Numbered from the stretch's first letter, positions 5,977 to 14,751 are shown. The stretch is 64,000 nucleotides of DNA from Lachnospiraceae bacterium (GCA_017621075.1 JAGATV010000059.1:1-64000); one strand, 5' to 3'. Numbers and translations: made by a program. The notes: generated by a model from the sequence alone, not told the origin.

Positions 5977-7656
5977 ATGAAAGAAAAGAGAAATGTTTGC
6001 CTGGGGCGGCTCCTGGTATATATGAGTCTTGTGATCGTACTCTCTTTTACATACACGACCACGACGAAGGCGGCGGCTGAAAAAGAGGGAAGGGTACTCT
6101 TTATCAGCTCTTATTCTTATGCATGGGATACAGTGCAGATGCAGATAGAGGGTATCAAGGATACTCTGGGAACAGGGATTACCCTGGACTATGAGTTCAT
6201 GGATACCAAACGTGTCAATACGGAAGAATCGGAGAGGTTGTTCTATGAAGGCCTTAAATACAGACTGTCCATGGTGGAACCTTATGATGTAGTCATCGTA
6301 GGTGATGATGCGGCATTGATCTTTGCCATGGAGTACAGGGAGGAATTGTTCGCAGGTATCCCGATCATCTTTGAAGGGGTCAATGACGAGACACTGGCAA
6401 GAGAGTCTTCAGAAGATCCCCTGGTGACGGGAGTGGTGGAAAAACTTTCCTTGCCGGAAAATATCGAGTTGGGGCTTGCGCTGAATCCCAATGCTGACAA
6501 GGTGGTGGCCATCCTGGATGACTCTATTACCGGTCAGGCGGAGCGGGAACGTTTTTACAAATATGCCGGGGCATATCCCAACCTTACTTTTACGGAGATC
6601 AATACCTCACAGCTTTCCACGGCCAAGCTGACCATGGAACTTGCATCCATAGATAAGAACAGCATTTTGATCTATGTGGTCATGACGGAGGATGCAGACG
6701 GCAAACAATATGACAGCCTGGAATCGGTTCAGCTGATTGCCAATAAGGCCAAGGTGCCCTGCCTCAGAATGGTAGAGGCGGGAATCGGAGAGGGACTTTT
6801 GGGCGGCAACGTAGTGTCCATGTACAAGTCCGGTGAGGTTGCAGCCGGTATGGCCAAGGATATCATAAGAGGCAGGGATTGCAGCGAGATCGAGATGGTT
6901 GCGGAAAGCCCCAATGTTTATTGTGTGGATGAACAGGTGATGAAAAAATTCAATCTGGACATGGGGAGATTGCCGGAGGGTACCACGATCCTGAACCATG
7001 AGGCTTCCTTCATAGAGCGGAATCAGGAGAGTATGCGGTTCTTTGGGGCACTTTTGATAGCACTTCTGGTATTTACGTTGTGGATCTTTATCGACAATCT
7101 GAGACGGCGCAGCCTTTTGAAAGAGATCAAAGAGACCAAGGATATTATGGAGTCGGCATCCTTGCATGATTTCCTGACAGGTCTTCCCAACAGGAGCAAA
7201 TTTATGAAAGACCTGGAGCAGATCATTGAAGACAGGCAGCCCTGCACAGTCATGATGATCGATATTGATGATTTCAAAAAGATCAACGATACGATGGGAC
7301 ATACGGCGGGTGATGATGCTTTGAAGCAGGTGGCAGGCAGACTCAAGGAAATGCAGTCCCAGATCCTCACGGCATATCGGTTTGCCGGTGATGAGTTCAT
7401 CGTGATCCTGCAGAGCAATCAAAATATGCTGGTGGAGAAGACTGCTTATCAGATGCGGCAGATTTTCGGAAAAACTTTCACACTGAACGGTGAAAAAAAG
7501 AAGATCTGTGGCAGCATCGGCATCGCATCCTATCCCAAAGATACGGACAATCTGGAACAGTTGATCGTTTGTGCGGATGATGCTATGTATCATGTAAAGA
7601 AGAACGGGAAAAATGACTTTGCTTTTTATCAAAATCCGGAGGAAGATAAATCATGA
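5977..7656 (+). CDS. Membrane diguanylate cyclase with ABC-type sensor domain
   Basis: About 559 residues. An N-terminal membrane/signal segment (LLVYMSLVIVLSF) is followed by an extracellular region of about 310 residues. That region resembles ABC_sub_bind (LivK/TrpX-like) domains: VLFISSYSYAWDTVQ, VIVGDDAALIFAMEY, IPIIFEGVND. A second membrane helix (FFGALLIALLVFTLWIF) precedes the GGDEF domain (ASLHDFLTGLPNR to the C-terminus), whose active-site motif is AGDEF in RFAGDEFIVIL. The A-for-G change is common in active cyclases. No RxxD inhibitory site is seen at the usual place. It probably makes c-di-GMP in response to a small ligand. ATG 5977 has an AGAGGG site; ATG 5938 does not. Confidence 0.85.
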   Translation: MKEKRNVCLGRLLVYMSLVIVLSFTYTTTTKAAAEKEGRVLFISSYSYAWDTVQMQIEGIKDTLGTGITLDYEFMDTKRVNTEESERLFYEGLKYRLSMVEPYDVVIVGDDAALIFAMEYREELFAGIPIIFEGVNDETLARESSEDPLVTGVVEKLSLPENIELGLALNPNADKVVAILDDSITGQAERERFYKYAGAYPNLTFTEINTSQLSTAKLTMELASIDKNSILIYVVMTEDADGKQYDSLESVQLIANKAKVPCLRMVEAGIGEGLLGGNVVSMYKSGEVAAGMAKDIIRGRDCSEIEMVAESPNVYCVDEQVMKKFNLDMGRLPEGTTILNHEASFIERNQESMRFFGALLIALLVFTLWIFIDNLRRRSLLKEIKETKDIMESASLHDFLTGLPNRSKFMKDLEQIIEDRQPCTVMMIDIDDFKKINDTMGHTAGDDALKQVAGRLKEMQSQILTAYRFAGDEFIVILQSNQNMLVEKTAYQMRQIFGKTFTLNGEKKKICGSIGIASYPKDTDNLEQLIVCADDAMYHVKKNGKNDFAFYQNPEEDKS

Positions 7657-8276
7657 AGGTACTACTGGTGAACGGAAGCGCACATGCCAAGGGCTGCACC
7701 TATACGGCTCTTGAGGAAGTGGCAGGAGCGTTGGAGCAGAATGGAGTAGAGACGGAGATCATACAGGTAGGCAGTCAGCCCATTGCAGGCTGTATCGGAT
7801 GCGGGGCTTGTATCGGAAGCGGAAAATGTTTCAGGGACGACGGCGTCAATGAATTTGTGGAAAAGGCAAAGGAGGTGGACGGATTCGTGTTCGGTTCCCC
7901 TGTGCATTATGCAGCAGCTTCCGGTGCATTGACTTCTTTTCTGGACAGGGCCTTTTATGGAAAGGGTGCTATTTTCCAGGGCAAGCCGGGGGCTTGTGTG
8001 GTAAGCTGCAGACGCGGCGGTGCGGCATCCGCCTTCGATCAGCTCAACAAGTATTTTACCATCAGTTGTATGCCCATCGTTTCCAGCCAGTACTGGAATA
8101 TGGTGCATGGCAACACGCCTGAGGAGGTAAGACAGGATCTGGAGGGAATGCAGACCATGCGTACATTGGGGAACAATATGGCATGGCTTTTGAAGTGTAT
8201 TGAAGCAGGCAGGAAGGAAGGCTGTACCTTCCCGGAGAGAGAGCCTGCTGTCAAGACTAACTTTATACGCAGTTGA
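7653..8276 (+). CDS. NADPH-dependent FMN reductase-like flavoprotein
   Basis: 207 residues with the flavodoxin-like fold of the NADPH-dependent FMN reductase/iron-sulfur flavoprotein group. An N-terminal strand and phosphate loop, MKVLLVNGSAHAKGCTY, is followed by CIGCGACIGSGKC at about residues 48-60 and the flavin-contacting FGSPVHYAAASGALTSFLDR. The Cys group is of the kind that holds a 4Fe-4S cluster in iron-sulfur flavoproteins, but only some of the ligands match. The start overlaps the stop of the GGDEF gene by four bases, so the two are translationally coupled. Its electron partner is unknown. Confidence 0.8.
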   Translation: MKVLLVNGSAHAKGCTYTALEEVAGALEQNGVETEIIQVGSQPIAGCIGCGACIGSGKCFRDDGVNEFVEKAKEVDGFVFGSPVHYAAASGALTSFLDRAFYGKGAIFQGKPGACVVSCRRGGAASAFDQLNKYFTISCMPIVSSQYWNMVHGNTPEEVRQDLEGMQTMRTLGNNMAWLLKCIEAGRKEGCTFPEREPAVKTNFIRS

Positions 8277-8314
8277 GCGGCGGATTTTAGAGAGAGGCTT
8301 TATTTCACGGTAAA

Positions 8315-9001
8315 ATGGCGTCTAAAAAATATTATGCAGTAAAAAAAGGAAAGAATACGGGAATCTTTTTCAACTGGGAGGAGTGCAGGCTTTCTGTGGA
8401 CGGTTTCCCCGGAGCGGAGTACAAAGGCTTTTCTTCCCGGGAGGAGGCAATGCGGTATCTGGGTATGGAGCAGTCTGAGGACTCTGAAGGGTTGGAACCT
8501 GCGGATATTCCGCCGGAGGGAAGGCTTCTTGCTTATGTGGACGGAAGCTATGAGGATTCCTTGAAAAAGTATGCCTTTGGCTGTGTCTTTATCCTGCCGG
8601 ATGGGCGGATCTACACAGAATACGGAAACGGTGATAACCCCCAGTCTCTGCAGCATCGCAATGTGACAGGAGAGATGCTGGGGGCTATGTATGCTGTCAG
8701 GACGGCCATGAAAAACAGTTTTCAGGAACTGGAGATCCGTTATGATTACGAAGGCATTGAAAAGTGGGTCACGGGCGAATGGCGCAGCAGGACGGAACTG
8801 ACACAGAAATATGCTCAGGCTATGCGGGAGTGGAGTAAGGGTATCCGTATCCTTTTTTGCAAAGTGACCGCCCACAGCAATGTGCGGTTTAATGAACTGG
8901 CGGACGCACTGGCCAAGGAAGGTCTGGAGTGCGGGGATGGAGTGCCTCCCGTAAAGATGTTAGAGGATATGAAATTATATGGAACAGATTCGGCTGAATA
9001 A
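8315..9001 (+). CDS. rnhA: Ribonuclease H with N-terminal hybrid-binding domain
   Basis: 228 residues. Residues 4-48 (KKYYAVKKGKNTGIFFNWEEC, GFSSREEAMRYL) form the viroplasmin-like domain that binds RNA-DNA hybrids in eukaryotic-type RNase H1. The catalytic RNase H domain carries D76 (AYVDGSY), E120 (TGEMLGA), D144 (RYDYEGIEKW) and D197 (NELADALAKEG), the complete acidic set. It removes RNA from RNA-DNA hybrids. The ribosome site is weak. The 3' end overlaps the next gene by 23 bases. Confidence 0.92.
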   Translation: MASKKYYAVKKGKNTGIFFNWEECRLSVDGFPGAEYKGFSSREEAMRYLGMEQSEDSEGLEPADIPPEGRLLAYVDGSYEDSLKKYAFGCVFILPDGRIYTEYGNGDNPQSLQHRNVTGEMLGAMYAVRTAMKNSFQELEIRYDYEGIEKWVTGEWRSRTELTQKYAQAMREWSKGIRILFCKVTAHSNVRFNELADALAKEGLECGDGVPPVKMLEDMKLYGTDSAE

Positions 9002-9734
9002 ATATCTGGCCCGTTGCGGGGTATGTTCAAGAAGGGATGCGGACAGACTGATCGAACAGGGAGCGGTACAGATCAACGGTCAGGTGGCCAAGGTGGGGCA
9101 GACCGTGTGCGGAACAGAGGCGATCACCGTAAATGGGCGGGTGGTCCCCGGCAGACAGCAGGCAAAGGTTCTGGCGTTTTATAAGCCTGTGGGCATTGTC
9201 TGCACGGAAAAAGATCCCCATGCAGAAAAAAAGATCCATGATCTGATACGATATCCGGTGCGGTTAACTTATGCAGGCCGTCTGGACAAGGATTCGGAGG
9301 GACTGTTGATCTTAACCAATGACGGAGATCTGATCAACGCTATGATGCGTGGGGCAAACAGACATGAAAAAGAGTATGTGGTCAAGGTGGATAAAGAAAT
9401 AACACCTGATTTTTTAGATAAGATGGCAGAGGGCATTTATTTAAAGGAATTGGACCTTACCACCAGGCCTTGTGAGATTGTAAAATTGGGAAAATTCACT
9501 TTTCGAATAATTTTGACTCAGGGAGTCAATAGACAGATCAGAAGAATGTGCCAATCCTGTGGCTATGAGGTAAAGAGCCTCAAAAGAATCCGGGTGATGA
9601 ATATTTCCCTGGGCAGTTTAAGGCCCGGAGAATATCGGGAATTGTCAGGGGAAGAGCTGGATGCCTTGTATCAGGCGGCAGGCAGAGCGGATCATCAAAG
9701 GGAAAATCTCCCAAACTTAAACAAGAAGTTGTAG
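8979..9734 (+). CDS. rluF: RluF/RsuA-type pseudouridine synthase
   Basis: 251 residues. An S4 RNA-binding domain (residues 4-50, IRLNKYLARCGVCSRRDADRL) is followed by the RsuA/RluB/E/F catalytic domain. The catalytic Asp lies in the motif AGRLDKDSEGLLILTNDG, and the TQGVNRQIRRMC block is also conserved. The sequence looks most like RluF (23S rRNA, loop near helix 74), but subfamily cannot be fixed by eye. It overlaps the RNase H gene and lies just before ligA, giving a small nucleic-acid maintenance operon. Confidence 0.88.
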   Translation: MEQIRLNKYLARCGVCSRRDADRLIEQGAVQINGQVAKVGQTVCGTEAITVNGRVVPGRQQAKVLAFYKPVGIVCTEKDPHAEKKIHDLIRYPVRLTYAGRLDKDSEGLLILTNDGDLINAMMRGANRHEKEYVVKVDKEITPDFLDKMAEGIYLKELDLTTRPCEIVKLGKFTFRIILTQGVNRQIRRMCQSCGYEVKSLKRIRVMNISLGSLRPGEYRELSGEELDALYQAAGRADHQRENLPNLNKKL

Positions 9735-9757
9735 GACTCAGAAAGCAGAGGTACAAG

Positions 9758-11719
9758 ATGCAGTCTTCCAAAATAGAAAGAATGAAATATCTGGTGGAGA
9801 CCCTGAACCGGGCGGCAGAGGCATATTATGCCAAGGATCAGGAGCTCATGAGCAATTTTGAATATGACAGACTCTATGATGAATTGGAGGCTTTAGAGCA
9901 GGAGTGTGGTGTAACACTGGCCAACAGCCCGACTGTAAAGGTGGGTTTTGAAGCTGTGGATGAGCTGCCCAAGGAGCGTCATGAAAGCCCGATGCTTTCC
10001 TTGGGGAAGACCAAGAGCCGGGAAGAATTGCGGGAATGGCTGCAAGGAAATCCTGCAATTTTGAGTTGGAAATTGGACGGACTCACTATTGTATTGACTT
10101 ATCGTGAAGGAAAACTTGCAAAAGCAGTTACCCGGGGAAACGGTGAGATCGGTGAGGTCATCACCAATAATGCAAAGACTTTCAAGAATCTGCCATTATC
10201 CATTGCCTATCAGGGAGAATTGATCTTAAGGGGTGAGGCCGTCATCAGTTATCCTGATTTTGAGAAGATCAATCAGGAGATCGAGGATGTGGAGGCAAAA
10301 TATAAGAATCCCAGAAATCTGTGCAGTGGTTCCGTGCGCCAGTTGAACAATGAGATCACGGCCAGGCGGAATGTGAGGTTTTATGCGTTCTCGCTGGTAA
10401 AGGCAGAAGGAGTGGATTTTCACAATTCCAGAATGGCGCAGTTTGAGTTTTTAAAGGAACAGGGCTTTGAGGTGGTGGAACATCAACTGGTGACGGAGGA
10501 TACCATCCTTTCTGCCATTGAAGGGTTTGCGGAGAAAGTGGAGCATTATGAGATCCCTTCCGACGGATTGGTGCTGACCTATGAAGATATCGCTTACGGA
10601 CAGTCCTTAGGCAGGACAGCAAAGTTTCCCAGGCATTCCATTGCTTTTAAGTGGGCAGATGAATTGCGGGAGACAACCTTAAGAAAGATCGAGTGGAGCG
10701 CCAGCAGGACGGGGCTGATCAATCCCGTGGCGATCTTTGATCCTGTGGAACTGGAGGGAACTACGGTAAGCCGTGCCTCCGTCCATAATATCAGCATCCT
10801 GCGGGGGCTCAAACTGGGAATCGGTGACAGGATCACTGTTTATAAGGCAAACATGATCATTCCGCAGATTGCAGAAAATCTTACAGGGAGCGATTCCGTG
10901 GAGATCCCGGCGCTCTGTCCCGTGTGCGGGCAACCCACCCGGATCAGACAGATCAATGAGGTGCAGTCTCTGTATTGTGTGAACGAGGACTGGGCTGCCA
11001 AGAAGATCAAATCCTTTACGCTGTTTGTCAGCAGGGATGCCATGAATATCGATGGGCTTTCCGAGGCAACTCTGGAAAAGTTTATTGATCGGGGATTTAT
11101 CCGTGAATTTGCGGATCTGTTCCATCTTGAGGATTACAAAGACGAGATCATCCATATGGAAGGATTCGGCGAGAAGTCCTACAACAATCTGATATCCGGC
11201 ATTGATCTGGCCCGTAACACTACGCTTCCAAGGCTGATTTACGGTTTGGGGATCGCCAATATCGGTGTGGCCAATGCCAAGATGCTGTGCCGCTATTTTG
11301 ACTATGATCTGGACCGGATGCAACAGGCATCCGTAGAGACGTTAAGCGCCATCGAGGGCGTGGGAGAGGTCATTGCTTCCGCATTTGTGGATTTCATGAA
11401 GGAAGAAAAGAACCGTGCCAGGATCAGTAATCTTATGAAGGAGCTGAACATCGAGACTCCCCGGTTGGATGCAGAAAGCCGGAATCTGGAAGGTCTTGTA
11501 TTTGTGATCACCGGAAGTTTAAACCATTATGCCAGTCGTAATGATTTGAAGGAGCTGATCGAGCAGCGGGGCGGGAAGGTTACGGGAAGCGTTACCGGCA
11601 AGACTACCTGTCTGATCAACAATGACAGTACATCCACGTCGACTAAGAATAAGAAGGCCAAGGAATTGCAGGTGCCTATCCTGACAGAAGACCAATTCCT
11701 GGAACAATACATGCAGTAG
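9758..11719 (+). CDS. ligA: NAD+-dependent DNA ligase LigA, divergent zinc site
   Basis: 653 residues, slightly shorter than the usual ~670. Order: Ia domain (EYDRLYDELEALE), adenylation domain with nucleophile K105 in SWKLDG, OB fold (GIGDRITVYKANMIIPQI), zinc-finger region, HhH domains (GFGEKSYNNLISGI, IEGVGEVIASAF) and a C-terminal BRCT domain from about residue 577 (LEGLVFVITGS). The zinc finger shows C387, C390 and C407, but the fourth expected Cys about six residues later is absent: LYCVNEDWAAKK. The enzyme seals nicks in DNA using NAD+. It is the only ligase in the window. The start has a weak AGAGG site. Confidence 0.93.
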   Translation: MQSSKIERMKYLVETLNRAAEAYYAKDQELMSNFEYDRLYDELEALEQECGVTLANSPTVKVGFEAVDELPKERHESPMLSLGKTKSREELREWLQGNPAILSWKLDGLTIVLTYREGKLAKAVTRGNGEIGEVITNNAKTFKNLPLSIAYQGELILRGEAVISYPDFEKINQEIEDVEAKYKNPRNLCSGSVRQLNNEITARRNVRFYAFSLVKAEGVDFHNSRMAQFEFLKEQGFEVVEHQLVTEDTILSAIEGFAEKVEHYEIPSDGLVLTYEDIAYGQSLGRTAKFPRHSIAFKWADELRETTLRKIEWSASRTGLINPVAIFDPVELEGTTVSRASVHNISILRGLKLGIGDRITVYKANMIIPQIAENLTGSDSVEIPALCPVCGQPTRIRQINEVQSLYCVNEDWAAKKIKSFTLFVSRDAMNIDGLSEATLEKFIDRGFIREFADLFHLEDYKDEIIHMEGFGEKSYNNLISGIDLARNTTLPRLIYGLGIANIGVANAKMLCRYFDYDLDRMQQASVETLSAIEGVGEVIASAFVDFMKEEKNRARISNLMKELNIETPRLDAESRNLEGLVFVITGSLNHYASRNDLKELIEQRGGKVTGSVTGKTTCLINNDSTSTSTKNKKAKELQVPILTEDQFLEQYMQ

Positions 11720-11733
11720 GAGGAACTTTTGAC

Positions 11734-12675
11734 ATGCCAATCAAGACACAGAGTGATCTGCCGGCAAAAGAAATACTGGAAAATGAAAATATATTTGTCA
11801 TGGATGAGTCCCGTGCCATACATCAGGATATCCGCCCGCTTCAAGTGTTGATACTGAATCTCATGCCTGTAAAGCAGGATACGGAATTGCAGCTTTTACG
11901 AGCACTTTCCAACAGTCCGCTGCAGGTGGATGTGACCTTTATGAATACCAGGAGCCATGTTTCCAAAAATACATCTGCCAATCATCTGAACAGATTCTAT
12001 ATTTCTTTTGAGGAGGTCCGGGATCGAAAATTTGACGGAATGATCGTCACCGGGGCGCCGGTGGAGGATATTGCCTTTGAAGAGGTAGATTACTGGGAGG
12101 AGATTTGTGAGATCTTTGACTGGGCAGAGACTCATGTAACTTCCACGCTGCATATCTGTTGGGCGGCTCAGGCTGGATTTTACCATTATTACGGAATCAA
12201 TAAGAAGCAGCTCCCCCAAAAGCTGTTTGGTGTTTATGAACATAAGGTGTCCAACAGAAAAATACCCCTGGTAAGAGGGTTTGACGATATTTTCCTGGCG
12301 CCACACAGTCGTCATACCGAGACTCCGGCAGCGGATATCCATGCATGCAAGGAGTTGACGGTATTGGCGGAATCACCGGTGGCAGGAGTGTTTTTGGCCA
12401 TTGCCGAAAACGGCAGGAAGATTTTTGTAAACGGACATCCGGAGTATGACAGATACACTCTGGACAAGGAGTACCACAGGGATCTTAACAAGGGAATTCC
12501 CATCCAGTTGCCTTACAATTATTATCCCCAGGACAATGCCGGGGAAAGACCTCTTTTACAGTGGAGGTCCCACAGCAATAATCTGTACAGCAACTGGTTG
12601 AATTATTACGTTTATCAGGTGACGCCTTATGATCTGGATTTGATAGATGAGAATTGTTTCGGAATGTGGATTTGA
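11734..12675 (+). CDS. metA: Homoserine O-acetyltransferase (MetA type)
   Basis: 313 residues, typical MetA length. The catalytic Cys is C142 in LHICWAAQAGF; the His/Glu pair lies in VNGHPEYDRYTL. Residue 111 is Glu (GAPVEDIAFEEVDYW). In characterised MetA enzymes Glu at this position selects acetyl-CoA and Gly selects succinyl-CoA, so acetylation is predicted. The product O-acetylhomoserine can feed the MetB-like enzyme encoded at 20289. It starts 15 bases after the ligA stop with GGAGG upstream. No SAM riboswitch or T-box precedes it. Confidence 0.93.
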   Translation: MPIKTQSDLPAKEILENENIFVMDESRAIHQDIRPLQVLILNLMPVKQDTELQLLRALSNSPLQVDVTFMNTRSHVSKNTSANHLNRFYISFEEVRDRKFDGMIVTGAPVEDIAFEEVDYWEEICEIFDWAETHVTSTLHICWAAQAGFYHYYGINKKQLPQKLFGVYEHKVSNRKIPLVRGFDDIFLAPHSRHTETPAADIHACKELTVLAESPVAGVFLAIAENGRKIFVNGHPEYDRYTLDKEYHRDLNKGIPIQLPYNYYPQDNAGERPLLQWRSHSNNLYSNWLNYYVYQVTPYDLDLIDENCFGMWI

Positions 12676-12756
12676 CCGTACCATGCGTAAATAAACCGTT
12701 AAGATTTCTCCAAAGCGCTTGCAGGATATGGCAAAAAATGCTATTTTTCTTATAAA

Positions 12757-12860
12757 ATAAGAGGGAGTAGCCGGCACTCATCTGAGTGGGCGCGATATCG
12801 TCAATACGATTTTTGGAAGAAAAATCCGGTTCGTGACTAAGCGGCGAGACTTTTGTTGTC
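12757..12860 (+). promoter_or_regulatory. yybP-ykoY (Mn2+) riboswitch
   Basis: The aptamer landmarks are in order: GGGAGTAGC (12763-12771), a hairpin CACTCATCTGAGTG, the conserved CGTCAATACGA loop region, a hairpin GGATTTTT-like arm (TTTTTGGAAGAAAAATCCGG), then GACTAAGCGGCGAGACTT. The layout matches the B. subtilis ykoY/yybP Mn2+-sensing RNAs. The 3' strand of the closing helix is shared with a following terminator, so metal binding should favour read-through into the exporter gene. The landmarks are seen; the ligand comes from knowledge of the class. Confidence 0.82.
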
Positions 12861-12888
12861 AGTAGGACAACAGAAGTCTCGCTTTTTT
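12844..12888 (+). terminator. Riboswitch-controlled intrinsic terminator
   Basis: A 17-bp near-perfect stem pairs 12844-12860 (GCGAGACTTTTGTTGTC) with 12866-12882 around the loop AGTAG, followed by six Ts at 12883-12888. Its 5' strand overlaps the end of the aptamer, as expected for an ON switch. Confidence 0.88.
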
Positions 12889-12916
12889 GCGTACTCTCTG
12901 CAAAGGAGGAAATCAC

Positions 12917-13846
12917 ATGGAGATCTTATTACAGTGTGGATTATTGGTACTGGGGTTTGTGATGTTGGTAAAAGGAGCAGACTGGTTCGTGGAGGGCGTG
13001 GCCCAGATCGCGGACCGGTTCGGGGTTCCGCAGTTGGTGATCGGGCTTACCATTGTAGCCATGGGAACCAGTGCGCCGGAGGCTGCAGTCAGCATTACTG
13101 CGGCATTGAAGGGCAGTGCAGAGATCACCATCGGCAATATTGTGGGGAGCAATATCCTGAATATCCTGATCATCCTGGGACTGACAGCTGCCATCGTGGC
13201 TATCCCGGTGGCAAAATCTACGGTGCGCTATGAAATACCCTATATGATACTGATCACTTTGCTGTTGTTGGGAGTAGGCTATACCGGAAATGTAGTAAGC
13301 TATGGAGAAGGCATCCTTCTTTGGGCGGCATTCTTATGTTATCTTGGTTATCTGTTCCTGATGGCAAAGAAAAATAAGGAAGAAGTGGTCACGGAGAAGC
13401 CCAAACCCCTCTGGCAGCTTTTGATCGCAGCAATAGCAGGCCTCATCCTTGTGGTGTGGGGAAGTGATGTCACAGTCGGTGCAGCCACTGTCATCGCAGA
13501 AAAAATAGGCATGAGTGAGCGTTTTATCGGACTTACCATTGTGGCCCTGGGAACTTCCCTTCCGGAGCTGTTCACCTCCGTATCTGCCGCCATAAAGGGC
13601 AAGGCAGATATTGCCATCGGCAACATCGTGGGCAGCAATATCTTCAATATCCTGTTTGTGGTGGGTACTACGGCCCTGATCACTCCTGTGGTGTTTGTGC
13701 CGAAGTTTATCGTGGATACCGCTGTTGCTATCGCAGCGGCAGTGCTGTTGCTTGTGTGCCTTTGGCGGAAGCGGAAGCTTACCAGGCCGGCAGGTATCTT
13801 GATGTTGGTGTGTTACGGCATCTATTTTGGATATCTGCTGCAATAG
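12917..13846 (+). CDS. CaCA-family cation/sodium exchanger
   Basis: 309 residues, mostly membrane helices. The two inverted alpha repeats typical of the CaCA family are clear: LTIVAMGTSAPEAAVSITAA and GNIVGSNILNIL in the first half, LTIVALGTSLPELFTSVSAA and GNIVGSNIFNIL in the second. These hold the ion-binding Glu and Asn/Ser residues. Family members such as YrbG exchange Ca2+ (or related cations) for Na+ or H+. ATG 12917 has AAGGAGG nine bases upstream. Control by a Mn2+ riboswitch suggests a role in Mn2+ or mixed divalent export, which is inference. Confidence 0.88.
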   Translation: MEILLQCGLLVLGFVMLVKGADWFVEGVAQIADRFGVPQLVIGLTIVAMGTSAPEAAVSITAALKGSAEITIGNIVGSNILNILIILGLTAAIVAIPVAKSTVRYEIPYMILITLLLLGVGYTGNVVSYGEGILLWAAFLCYLGYLFLMAKKNKEEVVTEKPKPLWQLLIAAIAGLILVVWGSDVTVGAATVIAEKIGMSERFIGLTIVALGTSLPELFTSVSAAIKGKADIAIGNIVGSNIFNILFVVGTTALITPVVFVPKFIVDTAVAIAAAVLLLVCLWRKRKLTRPAGILMLVCYGIYFGYLLQ

Positions 13847-13893
13847 GAAATCCCGTGCCCCCAAAATAGACAGATTGGAGAACCATAAAGTAG

Positions 13894-13922
13894 TGGCAAA
13901 TGAATGCGGGATATTATATAAT
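13894..13922 (+). promoter_or_regulatory. Possible promoter for cyclophilin gene
   Basis: TATAAT at 13917-13922 has a weak partner TGGCAA 17 bases upstream. It lies 53 bases before the chosen start of the cyclophilin lipoprotein gene. Confidence 0.35.
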
Positions 13923-13974
13923 GAAACATGGAGCCCAAAGGCCCCGGATCAAAGGAGTGGAAAGGATACGCAAA

Positions 13975-14649
13975 ATGATGAAAAGATTATGTTTCAAACT
14001 GGCAGCGCTCTGTGCCATCACCGGGTTTCTTCTGACAGGCTGCGGCAGTGCCGGGCAGGGAAAGGATTTGGAAGCATCCCAGGGTACAGAGGCGGAAAAA
14101 GAAGTTCAGACTTCTCAGACAGAGGATAAGGAGGGAGAGGACCTTCTTTCAGGCAAACATCATGTAAAGATCCATATCAAGGACAAGGGTGAGATCCTGG
14201 TGGAACTGGACGCAGATCATGCACCTGTTACGGTGACCAATTTCATCAATCTGGCAGAATCCGGTTTTTATGACGGGCTGACCTTCCATCGTATCATCAA
14301 CGGATTCATGATGCAGGGCGGTGATCCTTTGGGTACAGGCATGGGCGGCTCCGAACAGAAGATCGTGGGTGAATTTTCCAACAATGGGGTGGACAACCCG
14401 CTTTCCCATACAAGAGGCGCCATCTCCATGGCAAGATCTGCAGCCAGTATGGACAGTGCAAGTTCTCAGTTCTTTATCGTGCATCAGGACTGTGTCAGCT
14501 TAGACGGCGATTATGCGGTATTTGGTTATGTGACAGAGGGAATGGATATTGTGGATGATATTTGTGAAAATACCACAGGACAGGACGTGAACGGTGTTGT
14601 TCCGGTGGAGAACAGGCCTGTCATTGAAAGTATAGAAGTGGTGGATTGA
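13975..14649 (+). CDS. Cyclophilin-type peptidyl-prolyl isomerase lipoprotein
   Basis: 224 residues. A lipoprotein signal (LCAITGFLLTGCGS, lipobox LTGC) is followed by a short acidic linker and a cyclophilin domain. The domain shows FHRIINGFMMQGGDPLGTGMGG (the catalytic Arg lies in FHRI) and SQFFIVHQD. It should speed prolyl isomerisation of exported proteins on the outer face of the membrane. ATG 13975 (next to a second ATG) has AAAGGA upstream; a longer frame from 13900 is not supported. It is a single gene ended by a clear terminator. Confidence 0.9.
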   Translation: MMKRLCFKLAALCAITGFLLTGCGSAGQGKDLEASQGTEAEKEVQTSQTEDKEGEDLLSGKHHVKIHIKDKGEILVELDADHAPVTVTNFINLAESGFYDGLTFHRIINGFMMQGGDPLGTGMGGSEQKIVGEFSNNGVDNPLSHTRGAISMARSAASMDSASSQFFIVHQDCVSLDGDYAVFGYVTEGMDIVDDICENTTGQDVNGVVPVENRPVIESIEVVD

Positions 14650-14655
14650 CAGGAA

Positions 14656-14689
14656 AAGACAGTCTGGTTTTGCCGGGCTGTCTTTTTTT
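14656..14689 (+). terminator. Intrinsic terminator after cyclophilin gene
   Basis: AAGACAGTCTGG pairs with CCGGGCTGTCTT (two G-T wobbles) around TTTTG and runs into seven Ts, seven bases after the stop codon. Confidence 0.85.
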
Positions 14690-14711
14690 GGAAAAAATTT
14701 TCAAATAGGTA

Positions 14712-14740
14712 TTGACGTCTGAAGAAATAGGTGTTAATAT
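14712..14740 (+). promoter_or_regulatory. Promoter of leader peptide / ABC transporter operon
   Basis: TTGACG (14712-14717), a 17-base spacer, and TAATAT (14735-14740). The surrounding bases (GTATTGAC ... GTGTTAA ... TAAACCTAC) closely match those of the metB-like gene promoter at 20118-20146, pointing to shared control. Confidence 0.65.
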
Positions 14741-14751
14741 CTATACAACAT

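Noticed and set aside
6607-7632. 341-codon minus-strand frame opposite the GGDEF gene
   Set aside because: Antisense shadow rich in His, Leu and Ile, caused by codon bias of the coding strand; no ribosome site or motif.
11700-11734. SAM riboswitch or T-box before metA
   Set aside because: Only 14 bases separate ligA and metA; no room for such an element.
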